Positions 44,140-53,670 are shown, counted from the stretch's first letter. The stretch is DNA of 64,000 nucleotides from Micrasema longulum (GCA_022494885.1 JAGVSM010001681.1:17976-81975); one strand, 5' to 3'. Translations and numbers: made by a program. The notes: generated from the letters alone by a model not told the origin.

Positions 44140-44480
44140 ACTTGTAAAAACTGTTGGTAACATTTTTGAATACTTTTCCAGTGGATTAAATAATTACTCA
44201 AATTATTAATCATGCATAAGTCATCTTATTTGTGGATCCAAAAATATTTCTGCTTCAATTTTTGGATCACGAATTTTAGGAAACTTCTGTTTAATGGACG
44301 TGAAACCAGGAATATTGTCCATGGTTTTGACGAAGTTTTGTAGGTGATTCCGAATACAAAATTGACAACAAGAAAAAAAAACTGTATTAAGTGGACATAT
44401 TGGTACTCGTAAGACAAACATCTTATTGATCATTGTTATTTGAAGGAGGAAAACATAGCATAAATGTCTCATTTTCCGTA
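44140..44480 (-). pseudogene. Relic of a widespread arthropod transposon-associated protein
   Basis: The minus-strand frame holds NFVKTMDNIPGFTSIKQKFP, KIRDPKIEAEIFLDPQIR and, after a stop, LMHD and LNPLEK. I recognise this order (NFVKAM...F--L--KFP--SDAKIKEGIF-GPQIREL...) from a family of uncharacterised proteins found in many copies in arthropod genomes and thought to derive from a DNA transposon. Only about 100 codons survive. Upstream the frame decays and the expected HIKLGL motif is frameshifted. I cannot assign it to a transposon superfamily. Confidence 0.55.
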
Positions 44481-44489
44481 TTCATTAGA

Positions 44490-45255
44490 TTTATTACCCA
44501 ATTCTTTGTGTTCCTGAATGCCAAATTGGAAATGCAAGGATAGCAATTTTCATCAACTCAGGAAGCCATTGAAGCTTTCAGAAAACCATGTTTTGGAAAT
44601 ACTTCTTTTAGGGTAGGAAAACTGTTTCACGAATTGTTAAGCGTATAAAACTTAATCGTAAATATTTTGAAATTTTTAACAAAGAAATATATATATTTTT
44701 TTTTTGTAAATAACTTAAATGGCTGGCTATGCGATAGTATGTCAATCTTGGCTTTAAGCTTTAATACCGACTCTGAACTTAATTCAAGGCATTTTCGCTA
44801 GGCGTTGTGAAATAAAATTAATATGAAGTACCTAGCTAGCCACTCTTGTACCTGTAACTTTGTTGAGAAGCACTTAAAATTTATTATTTAAGTGAACTTA
44901 CTGGCTCAAAAGTACCGAGTAGATTTGAACCATGAAGGCGAGAGATAAAATTTAAGTGGAAATTAAGCGAATTCTTATTATTTTGGTTTATTTTGATTAC
45001 CGCTGAAAAAGTAACACTTAATATTATTTCAACGGGGATGGAAAACCTATATAAGGAGATGGTGTAAAGATGTAGCCATTTGCATCAATATAACATCATG
45101 AAAATTGTTTTGGAGTTCTTAAGACTTTTTTAATTCTTCTCCTTCTTTCCATTTCAGTTTTACCCATTTTTTTAATTTAATAAACATTGAGTTAATTTAT
45201 GTTTCAAAAGAATATGTACCTATCTTTGTTTTATTTATAATTTATTCTGGATAAT
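44490..45255. other. Stretch without recognised features
   Basis: No partner or coding signal found. Confidence 0.35.
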
Positions 45256-45261
45256 TTTTAA

Positions 45262-45730
45262 AACGCCATTTTTGTGAAAATCATTTCAAGGGCGCTGTAC
45301 AATAAACATCTGAACACGTCTTGCAGTTACAAAGCGCAGAGGTGGTTGGAATTCAGTTCTCCGTTTCCAATTATATACTATTTTAGAAAAATACAGAAGC
45401 TTTATTGCAACACGTCTTGCATTTAAAGAGCGCACGGATGGTTAGGAATCTAGCTCTCATTTATATTTTAAAAATAACTTGACTGGTTAATTTTTAACAA
45501 AATTACAAATATACTCTAGATGACGACATATCCTGCAGCTAAAGAGCGCATGGGCAGTTAGAAATCTAGACCCTATTATTTAAAAGTGTAGATTATCTTA
45601 GAAAAGTGTAAGAGTGAAGTTTCGTTATTTATTCAGTTAATTTACGTAATATCAAAGCTAATATTAGCAAACGTCTTGTAACTATAAAGCTTATGAATGG
45701 GTGAAATTCTAGCAACTAAAAACGTTTTTT
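45262..45730 (-). repeat. L2-like LINE 3' UTR with tandem repeats
   Basis: Complement of the 32610-33095 pattern: tail CGCCATTTTTGTGAAAATCA, TTTCAAGGGCGCTGTAC, then four blocks with ACGTCTTGCAG-TA-AAAGCGC followed by a TGG(T/A)TAG-AATCTAG stretch, at about 45319, 45414, 45520 and 45669. Confidence 0.75.
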
Positions 45731-45753
45731 TTAAATTTACTAAAAATTAAAAG

Positions 45754-46235
45754 TTGAATGCGTCGAACATTTTCGGCAATTGTAAATATACATCGGCACA
45801 AAAAGTAATGGCTTCAAGATACCTATCGGAACTTTGTATTAGGGAAAATACATGTCGAAGAAAATCTACTCTTAGGTCAGCATTTGATTCAGGAAGAGGA
45901 AAACTTGTCAAAATCCAGCGCTCCCGAAACACTAGATTTGAAGATCGTGCTTTTGCCGTTGCCAGTACCTCTGCCTGGAACCAATTGCCTTCAAACTTAC
46001 GAATCATCAACAGTCTTTGCCAGTTTAGATCTCAACTGAAATTTCACTTTTGAAGATTATCATACCCTCAATTTTATGTCAGAAAATAAATATATAACTT
46101 TTGTTAGAACGTAAGTTTAAATATACAATTATAAAGCGCCTTTGCGGTGATTTTCACAAAAATGATTGTGATTTTTCACAAAAATGGCGCTATATAAATC
46201 AGTCAAATATTAATATTGTTATTATTATTATTATT
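45754..46235 (+). pseudogene. L2/CR1-like LINE, RT C-terminus and 3' tail
   Basis: The plus-strand frame of about 99 codons ends with the family's terminal block: TLRSAFDSGRGKLVKIQRSR, RFEDRAFAVASTSAWNQLPS, NLRIINSLCQFRSQLKFHF and a stop. AW--LP---R---S---FK--LK-H is the characteristic C-terminus of L2/CR1-like LINEs. The 3' UTR continues with AAAGCGCCTTTGCGGTGATT, AAATGGCGCTATATAAATC and a (TTA)n run at 46217-46235. It lies head to head with the minus-strand 3' UTR at 45262. Severely 5'-truncated. Confidence 0.85.
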
Positions 46236-46690
46236 CAGCGCGTTAGCCTGCAATACAAGAGGCTCCGGCTTCAAATACCGACATGGTTGACATGAAATAT
46301 TGATTTAAAGCGGTGTTTTACACTAAAATATTTCATAGCCCCTGGACAGGCACCTTAAACCTAAGACTGATACCCGTATGCAGAGACAAACCTTAAAGTG
46401 AGAAAAGCACATTCTATTGTCTTCACCTTCGGGTTATTCTCTGCATTTGAAATTAGAATGTACTTTCCTCACCTTAAGTTTTGTCTATGCATACGGTTAT
46501 ACCCGTATGCAGAGACAAACCTTAATGTGAGGAAAGTACATTCTATTGTCTTCACCTTCGGGTCATTCTCTGCATTTGAAATTAGAATGTGCTTTCCTCA
46601 CCTTAAGTTTTGTCTCTGCATACGGTTATGATACTCTTACGCTCATGTAACATAAAACATTTTGATTGGTGCCATTGGTGTTACTTCGAG
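46236..46690 (+). mobile_element. SINE family S1 split by a foldback insertion
   Basis: Lacks the first part of the head and starts CAGCGCGTTAGCCTGC right after the (TTA)n tail of the L2-like LINE. The body (GACATGGTTGACATGAAATA, CCCTGGACAGGCACCTTAAAC) runs to 46371 and resumes at 46629 with GATACTCTTACGCTCATG. Confidence 0.75.
46372..46628. mobile_element. Tandem dimer of a 129-bp foldback element
   Basis: Two units (46372-46500 and 46501-46629) are about 95 percent identical. Each unit is itself an inverted repeat: ACCCGTATGCAGAGACAAAC, AGAATGT-CTTTCCTCACC and TTTTGTCT-TGCATACGGTTA. TGAT flanks the dimer on both sides (46368-46371 and 46629-46632). It interrupts the S1 SINE. A 77-codon frame through it is a by-product. 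No transposase, so non-autonomous. Confidence 0.8.
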
Positions 46691-46728
46691 AGATACATTT
46701 GTAACTATTTTATAACTTCAAACCGCTC

Positions 46729-46768
46729 CACAGTGATTCGCCCAGAACAAGCTAGGTGGACAAAAACA
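46729..46768 (+). repeat. Transib terminal repeat resembling a V(D)J signal
   Basis: Heptamer CACAGTG (46729-46735), a 24-nt spacer, then ACAAAAACA (46760-46768). The canonical nonamer is ACAAAAACC, so 8 of 9 bases match; the canonical long spacer is 23 nt. Confidence 0.7.
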
Positions 46769-47477
46769 ATTTATTCTACGATTTGATTGTTCTGGATTTG
46801 ATGAATAACATTTTGTTGTTTTTTTAAACAACTACACATTTTTTGATAATTTAAAAGCTTTGTGAATATTTTCACTAAAAAAAACTTAAGCATGGAATAA
46901 AAAATGTATTTAAAAAAATCAGTATTGTTTTAACAAGAAAATTATGCATACAAATTATAAAATACAATTTACTCATACCGTAGTATTCTGGTTTCGGAAC
47001 TAATTTTTTTCAATTCGGTCAAATCAATATCATACCCGCAGGATAGCTTTCTTTATAAAATAACAAACTTTTAAATTAAAGAAACTTCCAATCCTGTAAT
47101 CTTTCCACTCAGTTTCGGATTCATAAAAAACCTGCGAGACGTGTTCCCATCATTTGTGTTTCCATAACCAGGTTTTGGTTTGTCCAGAATAAACCACATC
47201 TGGTTTTTAATATTTTGTTTTATTTCTTCCAAACGCTGTTGCACACTAAACTGATCGTCATCACCTCTAACTTGCCACTTTTTATATCCAAACAATAGGT
47301 TACGTGTAACAAGCACTCAAAGGAATTAATCCACGCACGTAAAGTCGACAAACCGAAACCCTAATGTTCTTTTTTAACAACTACGTTTTTTCATTCACAA
47401 TTCGTCATTTTGGGAGTACCACCACAGATGTAACATTTTGTGTGAAACGTGTGTCAGTCAAAGCATCACATACTTAA

Positions 47478-47719
47478 AGCTAGGGTTTCCTAGGACAGCG
47501 GTGCCCGTATTTTAACGGCCGTAGTGAACGGTGATGCAGTAGACAGCCGTCGTAAAGGTGATTAGAGAGTGGTTTCCTAGGAAAACGGTGTTAAATGGTG
47601 GTGATAACACCGTTTTCCTAGAAAACCACACTCTAGTCACCTTTACGACGGTTGTCCACTGCATCACCGCTCACTACGGCCGTTAAAATACGGGCACCGC
47701 TGTCCTAGGAAACCCTAGC
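47478..47719. mobile_element. 242-bp foldback element at a TTAA site
   Basis: The two arms are near-perfect complements: GCTAGGGTTTCCTAGGACAG, CGGTGCCCGTATTTTAACGG on the left and the mirror on the right, ending CCTAGGAAACCCTAGC. TTAA occurs on both sides (47474-47477 and 47720-47723), the duplication expected for a piggyBac-type target. Each arm also holds a second internal copy of GGTTTCCTAGGA-A-CGGTG about 90 bp inside the first. It splits the transposase codons of the host Transib between LLLTMAD and VCDALTD. Confidence 0.85.
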
Positions 47720-48354
47720 TTAAGCGTCTGCCATTGTGAGTAAAAGGTCGTGTTTCACAGTAATTTGAGATCCACTAACACTACAAGGTGTTGGAAGAAG
47801 TTGCGATACTTCTTCTAAAACTTTGTTAGTTTCTGACAAAGTAAATTATTTTTTTTCCTTTAAAAATTAACTTAATTGGTTGACAATACAGTGTGGATGA
47901 TGGTCACGGATTTTGGCTTATAATATTTTAACCTTCACTCAACCTTAACGTAACAAATGCAAAAACTCATCAGTAGCATCGGAGTTTTTAACCATCTGTT
48001 TATTAGTTCTGTGACCAGAGCTTCCGTCTCATCCCCATTTGTTTATTAAGGTGAATGACGAATTAGAATGTTTATTTTTTATAACTTAAATTAGAATTTC
48101 GCTTTGCGCTTCAATTAACACTTTGAGCACCGGCCAAATACACATAGAATTTACTCTGTGCCCGGCCCATTTTTGTGAAATTTCATGCTTTGTTCAGAGT
48201 TTCTTAAAAGTGTCATAATTATGAAAATACTGGGTTGAATCAATTGAATATTCTCATATTTATTTGAAACAATTCAATAAATCATTTTTGTATGATAGTT
48301 TTGCCAACATTTGCCTTTATGGAGAGCCACATTGCAATGTTTGCACATATACAG

Positions 48355-48665
48355 GGTCTTACTCCTTTTTTGTGCTCTGTATGCCGGAGCCGTGTAAACA
48401 CGTGATTATAATAACCACGCCGGTGTGTCCCAGGCCCGTGTTTTCACGTATTGTTATGATTGGATAATTTATATAGCGCCATTTTTGTGAAAATCACCTC
48501 AAGGCAGTTTACCACAGCGAAAAAGTACTAATAAAAGTCACTAAATGTCAATAAAATGCACTTTTCCAGACAGCTGGTAAACCACGTGAAAACACGGGAC
48601 CGGGACACAACGCATGGTTATATAATTACGTGTTTACACGGCTTCGGGATACAAAGTGGTAAACG
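48355..48665. mobile_element. Foldback element containing an L2 tail
   Basis: Left arm: GCTCTGTATGCCGGAGCCG, TGTAAACACGTGATTATAAT, GTCCCAGGCCCGTGTTTTCA. Right arm, mirrored: ACGTGAAAACACGGGACCGG, GTTATATAATTACGTGTTTA, CACGGCTTCGGGATACA. The L2-like tail (ATTTATATAGCGCCATTTTT, GTGAAAATCACCTCAAGG; 48463-48505) sits in the left half, next to the spacer. The element splits copy 2 of the Transib transposase after VIETRSEI. Confidence 0.75.
48463..48508 (-). repeat. L2-like LINE tail inside a foldback element
   Basis: Complement of the GGTGATTTTCACAAAAATGG / CGCTATATAAAT tail seen at 33045 and 46140. Only the last 45 bp remain, as expected for an extremely 5'-truncated insertion. Confidence 0.7.
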
Positions 48666-49077
48666 TTCAGTAGTTTTATCTAGTGTGGCTTAAAGCTAAA
48701 TTTCAGAGCGCGTTTCTATCACAGAAATATGTTCATCTGAAGAGTAACACAACTTTTTGGACTTACAAAGACTATGACAAGATGGAAACACTTGATATCC
48801 CGCCTACATTGACCCTTTTTGTGACTGTTTATAAGAGTGACTGGTGCATTTAAAGTCCACGTTATAAGCTAATGCCTCGTCACTGTTCAACTGCCTGCCA
48901 CTATAAATAACATCACCAGATTTCCTCTTTCCTGCAGATTTTAAACTTTTTCTAATCAAAGTAGCTACGTTTTTATGACCCAACATACAATTTGCTACTT
49001 CAGCAGCTATGATTAACTCACTGGCACTTTGAGATCCCATTAATTCTTCAACTGTTCAACTTCAATTGAGTCGGGTT

Positions 49078-49242
49078 GCGGTCCTGTGGCTAGTGTCTCG
49101 GAGTCACAGATCAAAGGTCCGTGGTTCGAATCCCACTCTACCCCAACTTGATTTCCATATTCTTATAGTGAGTTATTTACAGCTCGTTGAACATGGCCCT
49201 CAAAATGAAATCTTTGGGTAAATCAAATCGCAAATATTTATT
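49078..49242 (+). mobile_element. tRNA-derived SINE, family S2, in Transib copy 2
   Basis: Head GGTCCTGTGGCTAGTGTCTC, B-box region GTCCGTGGTTCGAATCCCAC, body CCCAACTTGATTTCCATATT, CTTATAGTGAGTTATTTAC and GGCCCTCAAAATGAAATC. It interrupts the transposase between KESSF and GSQSASEL. Confidence 0.8.
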
Positions 49243-49604
49243 TTCATAAAAAAAAAAACTCTCCGTTTTTAAGCTTAAAAAGACGATTCTTTAAAGCTTT
49301 TTTTGGGCCGACCTCCTTCATATGATGTAAAAGCACAAGGTTGATCCTCACTTATACGAAATTTTATATGTGCGCCCTCTAACCAACTTTTATTTTTATT
49401 AAAAAAAATGTTCTTCTTCATATCTGCTGCAGCCCACTTTTCAGAGAATTTTGATGAAAAACTTGAAATTTTTAACTGTAAATACCTCTGTAAATCCAAA
49501 ATCACATCCATGGTACTAATTTTTTGCATAATAAAATCCATTAGACGAAAATTATGTTCTTTTTTCATATGTTTCTGCCATTCTTCAACTAATTAAAATT
49601 TTAA

Positions 49605-50075
49605 ATGAAAGCATCCACGATCTGAAAAAAAAACCATTTAATTTGCGGTACGTAATTATTGATCATTTTATAGTTAAGGATTTTAACTAAACAATAGTTA
49701 AAAATTAGCTTGGATACGTGATACGATGCCTGAATATTTTTTTAATGGGCAGATAGTTTATATTTCTACAAAACTTGTAAGGAATAAATTAATTTTTAGA
49801 TAATTTGTTTCCTTCGGAAGTAGTAAATTACTGCTTCATAGAAACTTGTACGTAATATATGGACCACACAGAGTAATAAATATTATGTGAAACTTTTACT
49901 TTTTGTTCCTAAAATCTAGTAGACATTATTAGAAAAGAAAAAAGAAGTAATAGTTAAGTAAGCAATTTTTTATACATTATTAACATACTTCTTACAAAGC
50001 TTATATGGCAAGATTCCAAAAAAAACAATTTGCATACCACAACAGCATAGAGAACATTTAAGAAAAGGAAGTAAT
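49605..50075. other. Stretch without recognised features
   Basis: The outer end of Transib copy 2 should lie here, but no second CACAGTG/CACTGTG end is visible. Confidence 0.4.
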
Positions 50076-50079
50076 GGTG

Positions 50080-50375
50080 CCAAGGAATTTACGGGGCTTA
50101 TGACCTGTCATTAGGTGAGTTAAATGACCACACCACAAACTGTGTAACATCAACCATTTCAACATATTACAACAGAGATTAAGAATATTTTGGAGAAGGG
50201 AATATTAAAGTCTAGGCATCTACAGGGTTTATTACCTGTCATTTGCTGGTTTTAGACATCTAAATTACCTTCTCTAAATTTTTTTTAATCTCTGTTGTAA
50301 CATGTTAATATTAACAGCTTCCTAGGGAGTTGAATCCAGTCCATGTCTAGAAAAATTTGGACAAACGAAAGTTTT
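50080..50375. repeat. REP-A, mosaic of both orientations
   Basis: ACGGGGCTTATGACCTGTCATT is in minus orientation, followed by a second similar block (CATCTACAGGGTTTATTACC) and then the plus-oriented outer arm (CTTCCTAGGGAGTTGAATCC, AGTCCATGTCTAGAAAAATTTGG). It is either two copies or a long-armed copy with internal deletion. Confidence 0.65.
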
Positions 50376-50510
50376 GTATGAAAGCAGTCTGGCTGTTTTT
50401 AGCAGAACATAGAATTGACCTTACTGCACCCGATAAGACTAATATCACATTTTTTCGAAATTGTAGACTAATGGCTTTCTGCATGACTACGTTCAATTAT
50501 AGTCATATTA
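50375..50510. repeat. MITE-1, right-hand part
   Basis: AGTCTGGCTGTTTTTAGCAG, ACCTTACTGCACCCGATAAG and TTTCTGCATGACTACGTTCAA match 36110-36238. It directly abuts the REP-A arm. Confidence 0.6.
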
Positions 50511-50639
50511 TTTTAAGCAGTTTTCAGAGAAAAAAATACAACTATGTTTATTTTATTATTTATTGTATTAAATACGAAGTACAAAACTGAACAAAACATC
50601 TACTATCAAAATTGACAAGATGATATTAATTTGTGGCCA

Positions 50640-51020
50640 CAAAGAGGGAAAACATTTTTGAAAAGTGAATATGGAAGCCTAGGCATTTACAGGACTTGTG
50701 ACCTGTCATTGGCTGGTTTGGGTGGCCACTTTACAATCCGTGTTATATTCACCACTCTGCCTATGTTTAAACATCCCTATTTCCTCAACTCTTCCATCTG
50801 TTGACTTTTGTGATGTAAAATAGCTGAAACCTTTATCATGTGAGCGAAGCATCTGAAATCAGCCAATGACAGGTCATAAGCCCTGTAAATGCCTAGACCT
50901 CCTCAAAATTGTTTTCTCTGTTTGTTGCAATAAATGTAGATCTAAATTACTCCCTAGGTAGAAAATCCATCCAGTCCGCAAAAATTTGGACATACTCAAA
51001 ACATTGTTGAAGATAATATT
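50640..51020. repeat. REP-A, full inverted-arm copy
   Basis: The left arm is reversed (GAGGGAAAACATTTTTG, GAATATGGAAGCCTAGGC, TTTACAGGACTTGTGACCTG), the centre holds CTGAAACCTTTATCATGTGAG, and the right arm is forward (AGCCAATGACAGGTCATAAG, CTAAATTACTCCCTAGG, CTCAAAACATTGTTG). The layout indicates long terminal inverted repeats and no coding capacity. Confidence 0.75.
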
Positions 51021-51024
51021 ATTT

Positions 51025-52320
51025 AGAAGACAGACAAGATACGTTTTGCAATTGGATGATATTTTTCAGCCATTGTACTGACGCTAAAATTAAAGTTTTT
51101 GAAATTTTCGTTGAAAATTTATGCGCTTCCTTTAATAGGCCGTAATTTGGCACACTCCGTATATTTTTGATAAAAACTGGACGTGATGAATTTGGTTAAT
51201 GGGTGACTAAAATAGAATATGCTCGTATTGTCCAAAAATATACCCGAAATTTGAAAAATTAATGGCAAATAAATTATCATAATTTTTCTATGATTCTCCG
51301 CAACAGCGCAAGGAAAATAAAAGCCATTTCTTGGCAAAATGACATTTCTGTAATGTTCGGGTAACTCTCTACACATATTTCACATTTATTTGATTTATCT
51401 TACGCAAATATCAAAATAAGAATTCACGATGTTAATGATGATGGTTTTAAGCAGGGGAAGGAACAACCATCGCTTCCATCCCTTATTTACATGGGGCGGA
51501 AAATAATAATACTCGGTGGTGACGTCTACGTTAACTACTATGAATATTTTATTTTTAATTCCGTTTTCGTTGATAGGCCTTGGTAGGAAAGGTTCGAGGG
51601 AATATTAAATTTGAATGGCGGACGTGGACCCAGCACGCGTGCCAGGAATGAACAATTTGTTTGTACCGTCGCACTAATAAATGTTTTGTCACGGGACATT
51701 GTCCTGATGATGGCATTAGCCGGGAAAGAAAATAAGTTGCAGGATTACGGAGTCTGCCCCCCGCTGAATAAGATGGCTCGTTAAAAATTCCAGATAAGAC
51801 TGCCGCATGTTTTTTTTTCTTCAAATCGCCAGGGACTTTTCATAGGATTGAATTTTTTTTTGTAAAAATTAACGCATTTTGCAAACTATAAATCTTTTAT
51901 GCAAGGCGTGATTAAAATAACATTATCATTTATACGAAAACGGTGTTCTGTTTAATTAAAAATAATAAAAGATACATTTTAAGAATGGCTAAATATAAAA
52001 GAAACATTTTTATTTTACCATCGCGACAAAGATGAAATCTGGGTGGGAGAGAAAATATATTAATTACGAGTATTAATTCGATTGATATATTCTTATATGG
52101 CAATAACTTAACTATGATATACATTTTCAGTGAAACCAAATTTAATATTTAAATTAAACACTGGTTTGAGTCTACTTTAAAAAAAACAATTATTTCTTAA
52201 CACAAAACAAAAAATTAGATCTAAATTTCACTTTTTTAGTGCATTTTCAAACGAATGAAATGATAAAATTTAGACGGTTTTTCTCAATATCACAATTATT
52301 GTACATGCTGAATTTAATAC
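51025..52320. other. Stretch with a GC-richer block and a hammerhead-like phrase
   Basis: 51470-51800 is less AT-rich (GGCGGACGTGGACCCAGCAC, GCGTGCCAGG, GTCTGCCCCCCGCTG). It contains CCTGATGATGGCATTAGCC then GGGAAAG (51703-51728), which resembles a hammerhead core. An 89-codon minus-strand frame there has no known motif. No repeat partner found. Confidence 0.35.
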
Positions 52321-52324
52321 GTAC

Positions 52325-52502
52325 AAATTATCATGAAAATAAAACTTTGTTATCAGTGTTACACAATTTTATTCTTTTACAAGAACACAACTATAGTTTC
52401 TGGAGAGCACTCCTCCCATCGACGCGACGGGTGAAGTTGTGTTCTTGTAAAATAATAAAATTGTGTAACACTGATAACAAAGTTTTATTTTCATAATAAT
52501 TT
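52325..52502. repeat. 178-bp palindrome
   Basis: The left arm (GAAAATAAAACTTTGTTATC, AGTGTTACACAATTTTATT, TACAAGAACACAACT) is mirrored on the right. The 43-nt centre (52391-52433) on the minus strand reads CGTCGCGTCGATGGGAGGAG and CTCTCCAGAAAC, weakly like a hammerhead core. TTATCAGTGTTACACAA recurs at 53673. Possibly an inverted Penelope-like pair. Confidence 0.7.
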
Positions 52503-52509
52503 ATAATGA

Positions 52510-53660
52510 AGATTTACGAAGTGAATGCCGATTCAATTAAAAATATTAATACGTACAATTCATTATTAATTTAGTACCTTGAATTATATAGCCTTATATA
52601 TTATAAGGACCTTCAGTCCATTAGATCTTCAAATTTGTTTGAAAATGCTCTAACAAGGCGAAACAATTGTTCAAATTTTTAATTTTGTGTTTGAAATTCA
52701 AATAAACAATTTTTAGTAGACTCAAATCAGTGTTCAATTTCGATATTAAAATAAATAAATTCTTTATGAAATAAAACATTCAAAATATGTTTTTCTACAC
52801 AATAAACACTAAGTCAATAAAAAACACATATTTTTTTTAAATTGCGATAGAGATAATTTTTTTTATATATACTTATATTCGTACTTCCTGTTTTTCAATT
52901 TTCCATTCTCTCTTTTTCGTATTTTTACATCCAATTTCCTTTAGCGGCAACTTTAAATAAAAAATCGGATGACTGAATGTTGGTTTTAATAAATAAATAA
53001 AATATAATATTTAAAAACAATTATTTATGTATAGGAGATATGATCACGTGAGTGTACGTGTTGGAGAAAAAAACATTATATATATATCCGAATGCCTCAT
53101 GCAAGTAAACTAAAAATGCCTCTACTTTAAGAACAGAATACATTATAAGTTGGGTAATAGTTAAACAAAAAAAAAATAACATAAAAAATAAAATATTTAT
53201 CATTCTAACGGATTACATTCATTTAACAAATTCTTTTTTTTTTTTAAAAATTCATATTCTTTTGTTGATAATAATATTTTTAACATATTTTGTAATGGTT
53301 GTTTTTTGTTTAGTTTTGTGTGGTAGTTTATCGTATAATTTCAGTCTCTGGTTTATTAGTCTCGATCGTCCTTGTCTCATTTTAGAATAAAGCAAATGAT
53401 ATTGTTCTGATGTTCTCGTATTGTGTCTATGTTAAATAGATTTTTTTTTTAAATTTGATAACAAATAAAAATACAATATTACAACTCACTACAATTTTTT
53501 ACATTAATTAAATACATATGTTTTCATTAACGTTTCCCGTTACTCAAAAGAAATAAACAATTCTTGTGTACATTATGGGGAGTGACGTCTTACAATAGTT
53601 TATTTTATTTTAATGAATAATATTTTTAGGATAACATATATAATTTTTTTTAAATATATA
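52510..53660. other. AT-rich stretch without recognised features
   Basis: No domain or partner noticed apart from short simple repeats. Confidence 0.4.
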
Positions 53661-53670
53661 AACGAGGTTT

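Larger units (their letters stand above)
46985..49568 (-). pseudogene. Transib transposase (RAG1-like), copy 2
   Basis: Domains recognisable in order on the minus strand. GGRPKKSFKESSF lies near 49280. ASELIIAAEVANCMLGHKNV to SDEALAYNVDFKCTSHSYKQ lies at 48804-49040. AGYQVFPSCHSLCKSKKLCY and VIETRSEI lie near 48690-48800. The first catalytic-aspartate motif appears as KWG-stop-DGSSGH near 48025. LLLTMAD lies near 47735, VCDALTDT and CYICGGTPKMTN near 47400-47460, and GFGLSTLRAWINSFECLL near 47320. PKPGYGNTNDGNTSRRFF follows at 47110-47190, with a decayed tail to 46985. At least two stops and several frameshifts are present, and the region of the catalytic glutamate is missing. Confidence 0.9.
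46729..49600 (-). mobile_element. Transib transposon, decayed copy 2 with nested insertions
   Basis: The plus-strand left end reads CACAGTGATTCGCCCAG, AACAAGCTAGGTGGACAAAAAC. It aligns with the left end of copy 1 (CACAGTGTTTCG..., ACAAGCTAG). The transposase remains lie on the minus strand from about 49568 to 46985, in the same domain order as copy 1. Three later insertions interrupt it: a foldback at 47478-47719, a second foldback at 48355-48665 and a SINE at 49078-49240. The far end, near 49600, is not recognisable. This copy is clearly older than the one at 58085. Confidence 0.85.

Noticed and set aside
45747..46010. 87-codon minus-strand frame over the L2-like RT end
   Set aside because: The opposite strand carries the recognisable LINE C-terminus, so this is its shadow.
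46201..46235. A CRISPR-like array or other regularly spaced repeats
   Set aside because: No regularly spaced repeat/spacer pattern exists anywhere. This (TTA)n run is the tail of an L2-like LINE.
46398..46631. 77-codon open frame with an internal duplication
   Set aside because: It runs through the tandem palindromic dimer; the amino-acid repeat mirrors the DNA repeat.
49600..50075. The second terminus of Transib copy 2
   Set aside because: CACACAGAG near 49865 resembles an end only vaguely; the heptamer and the ACAAGCTAG block are missing.
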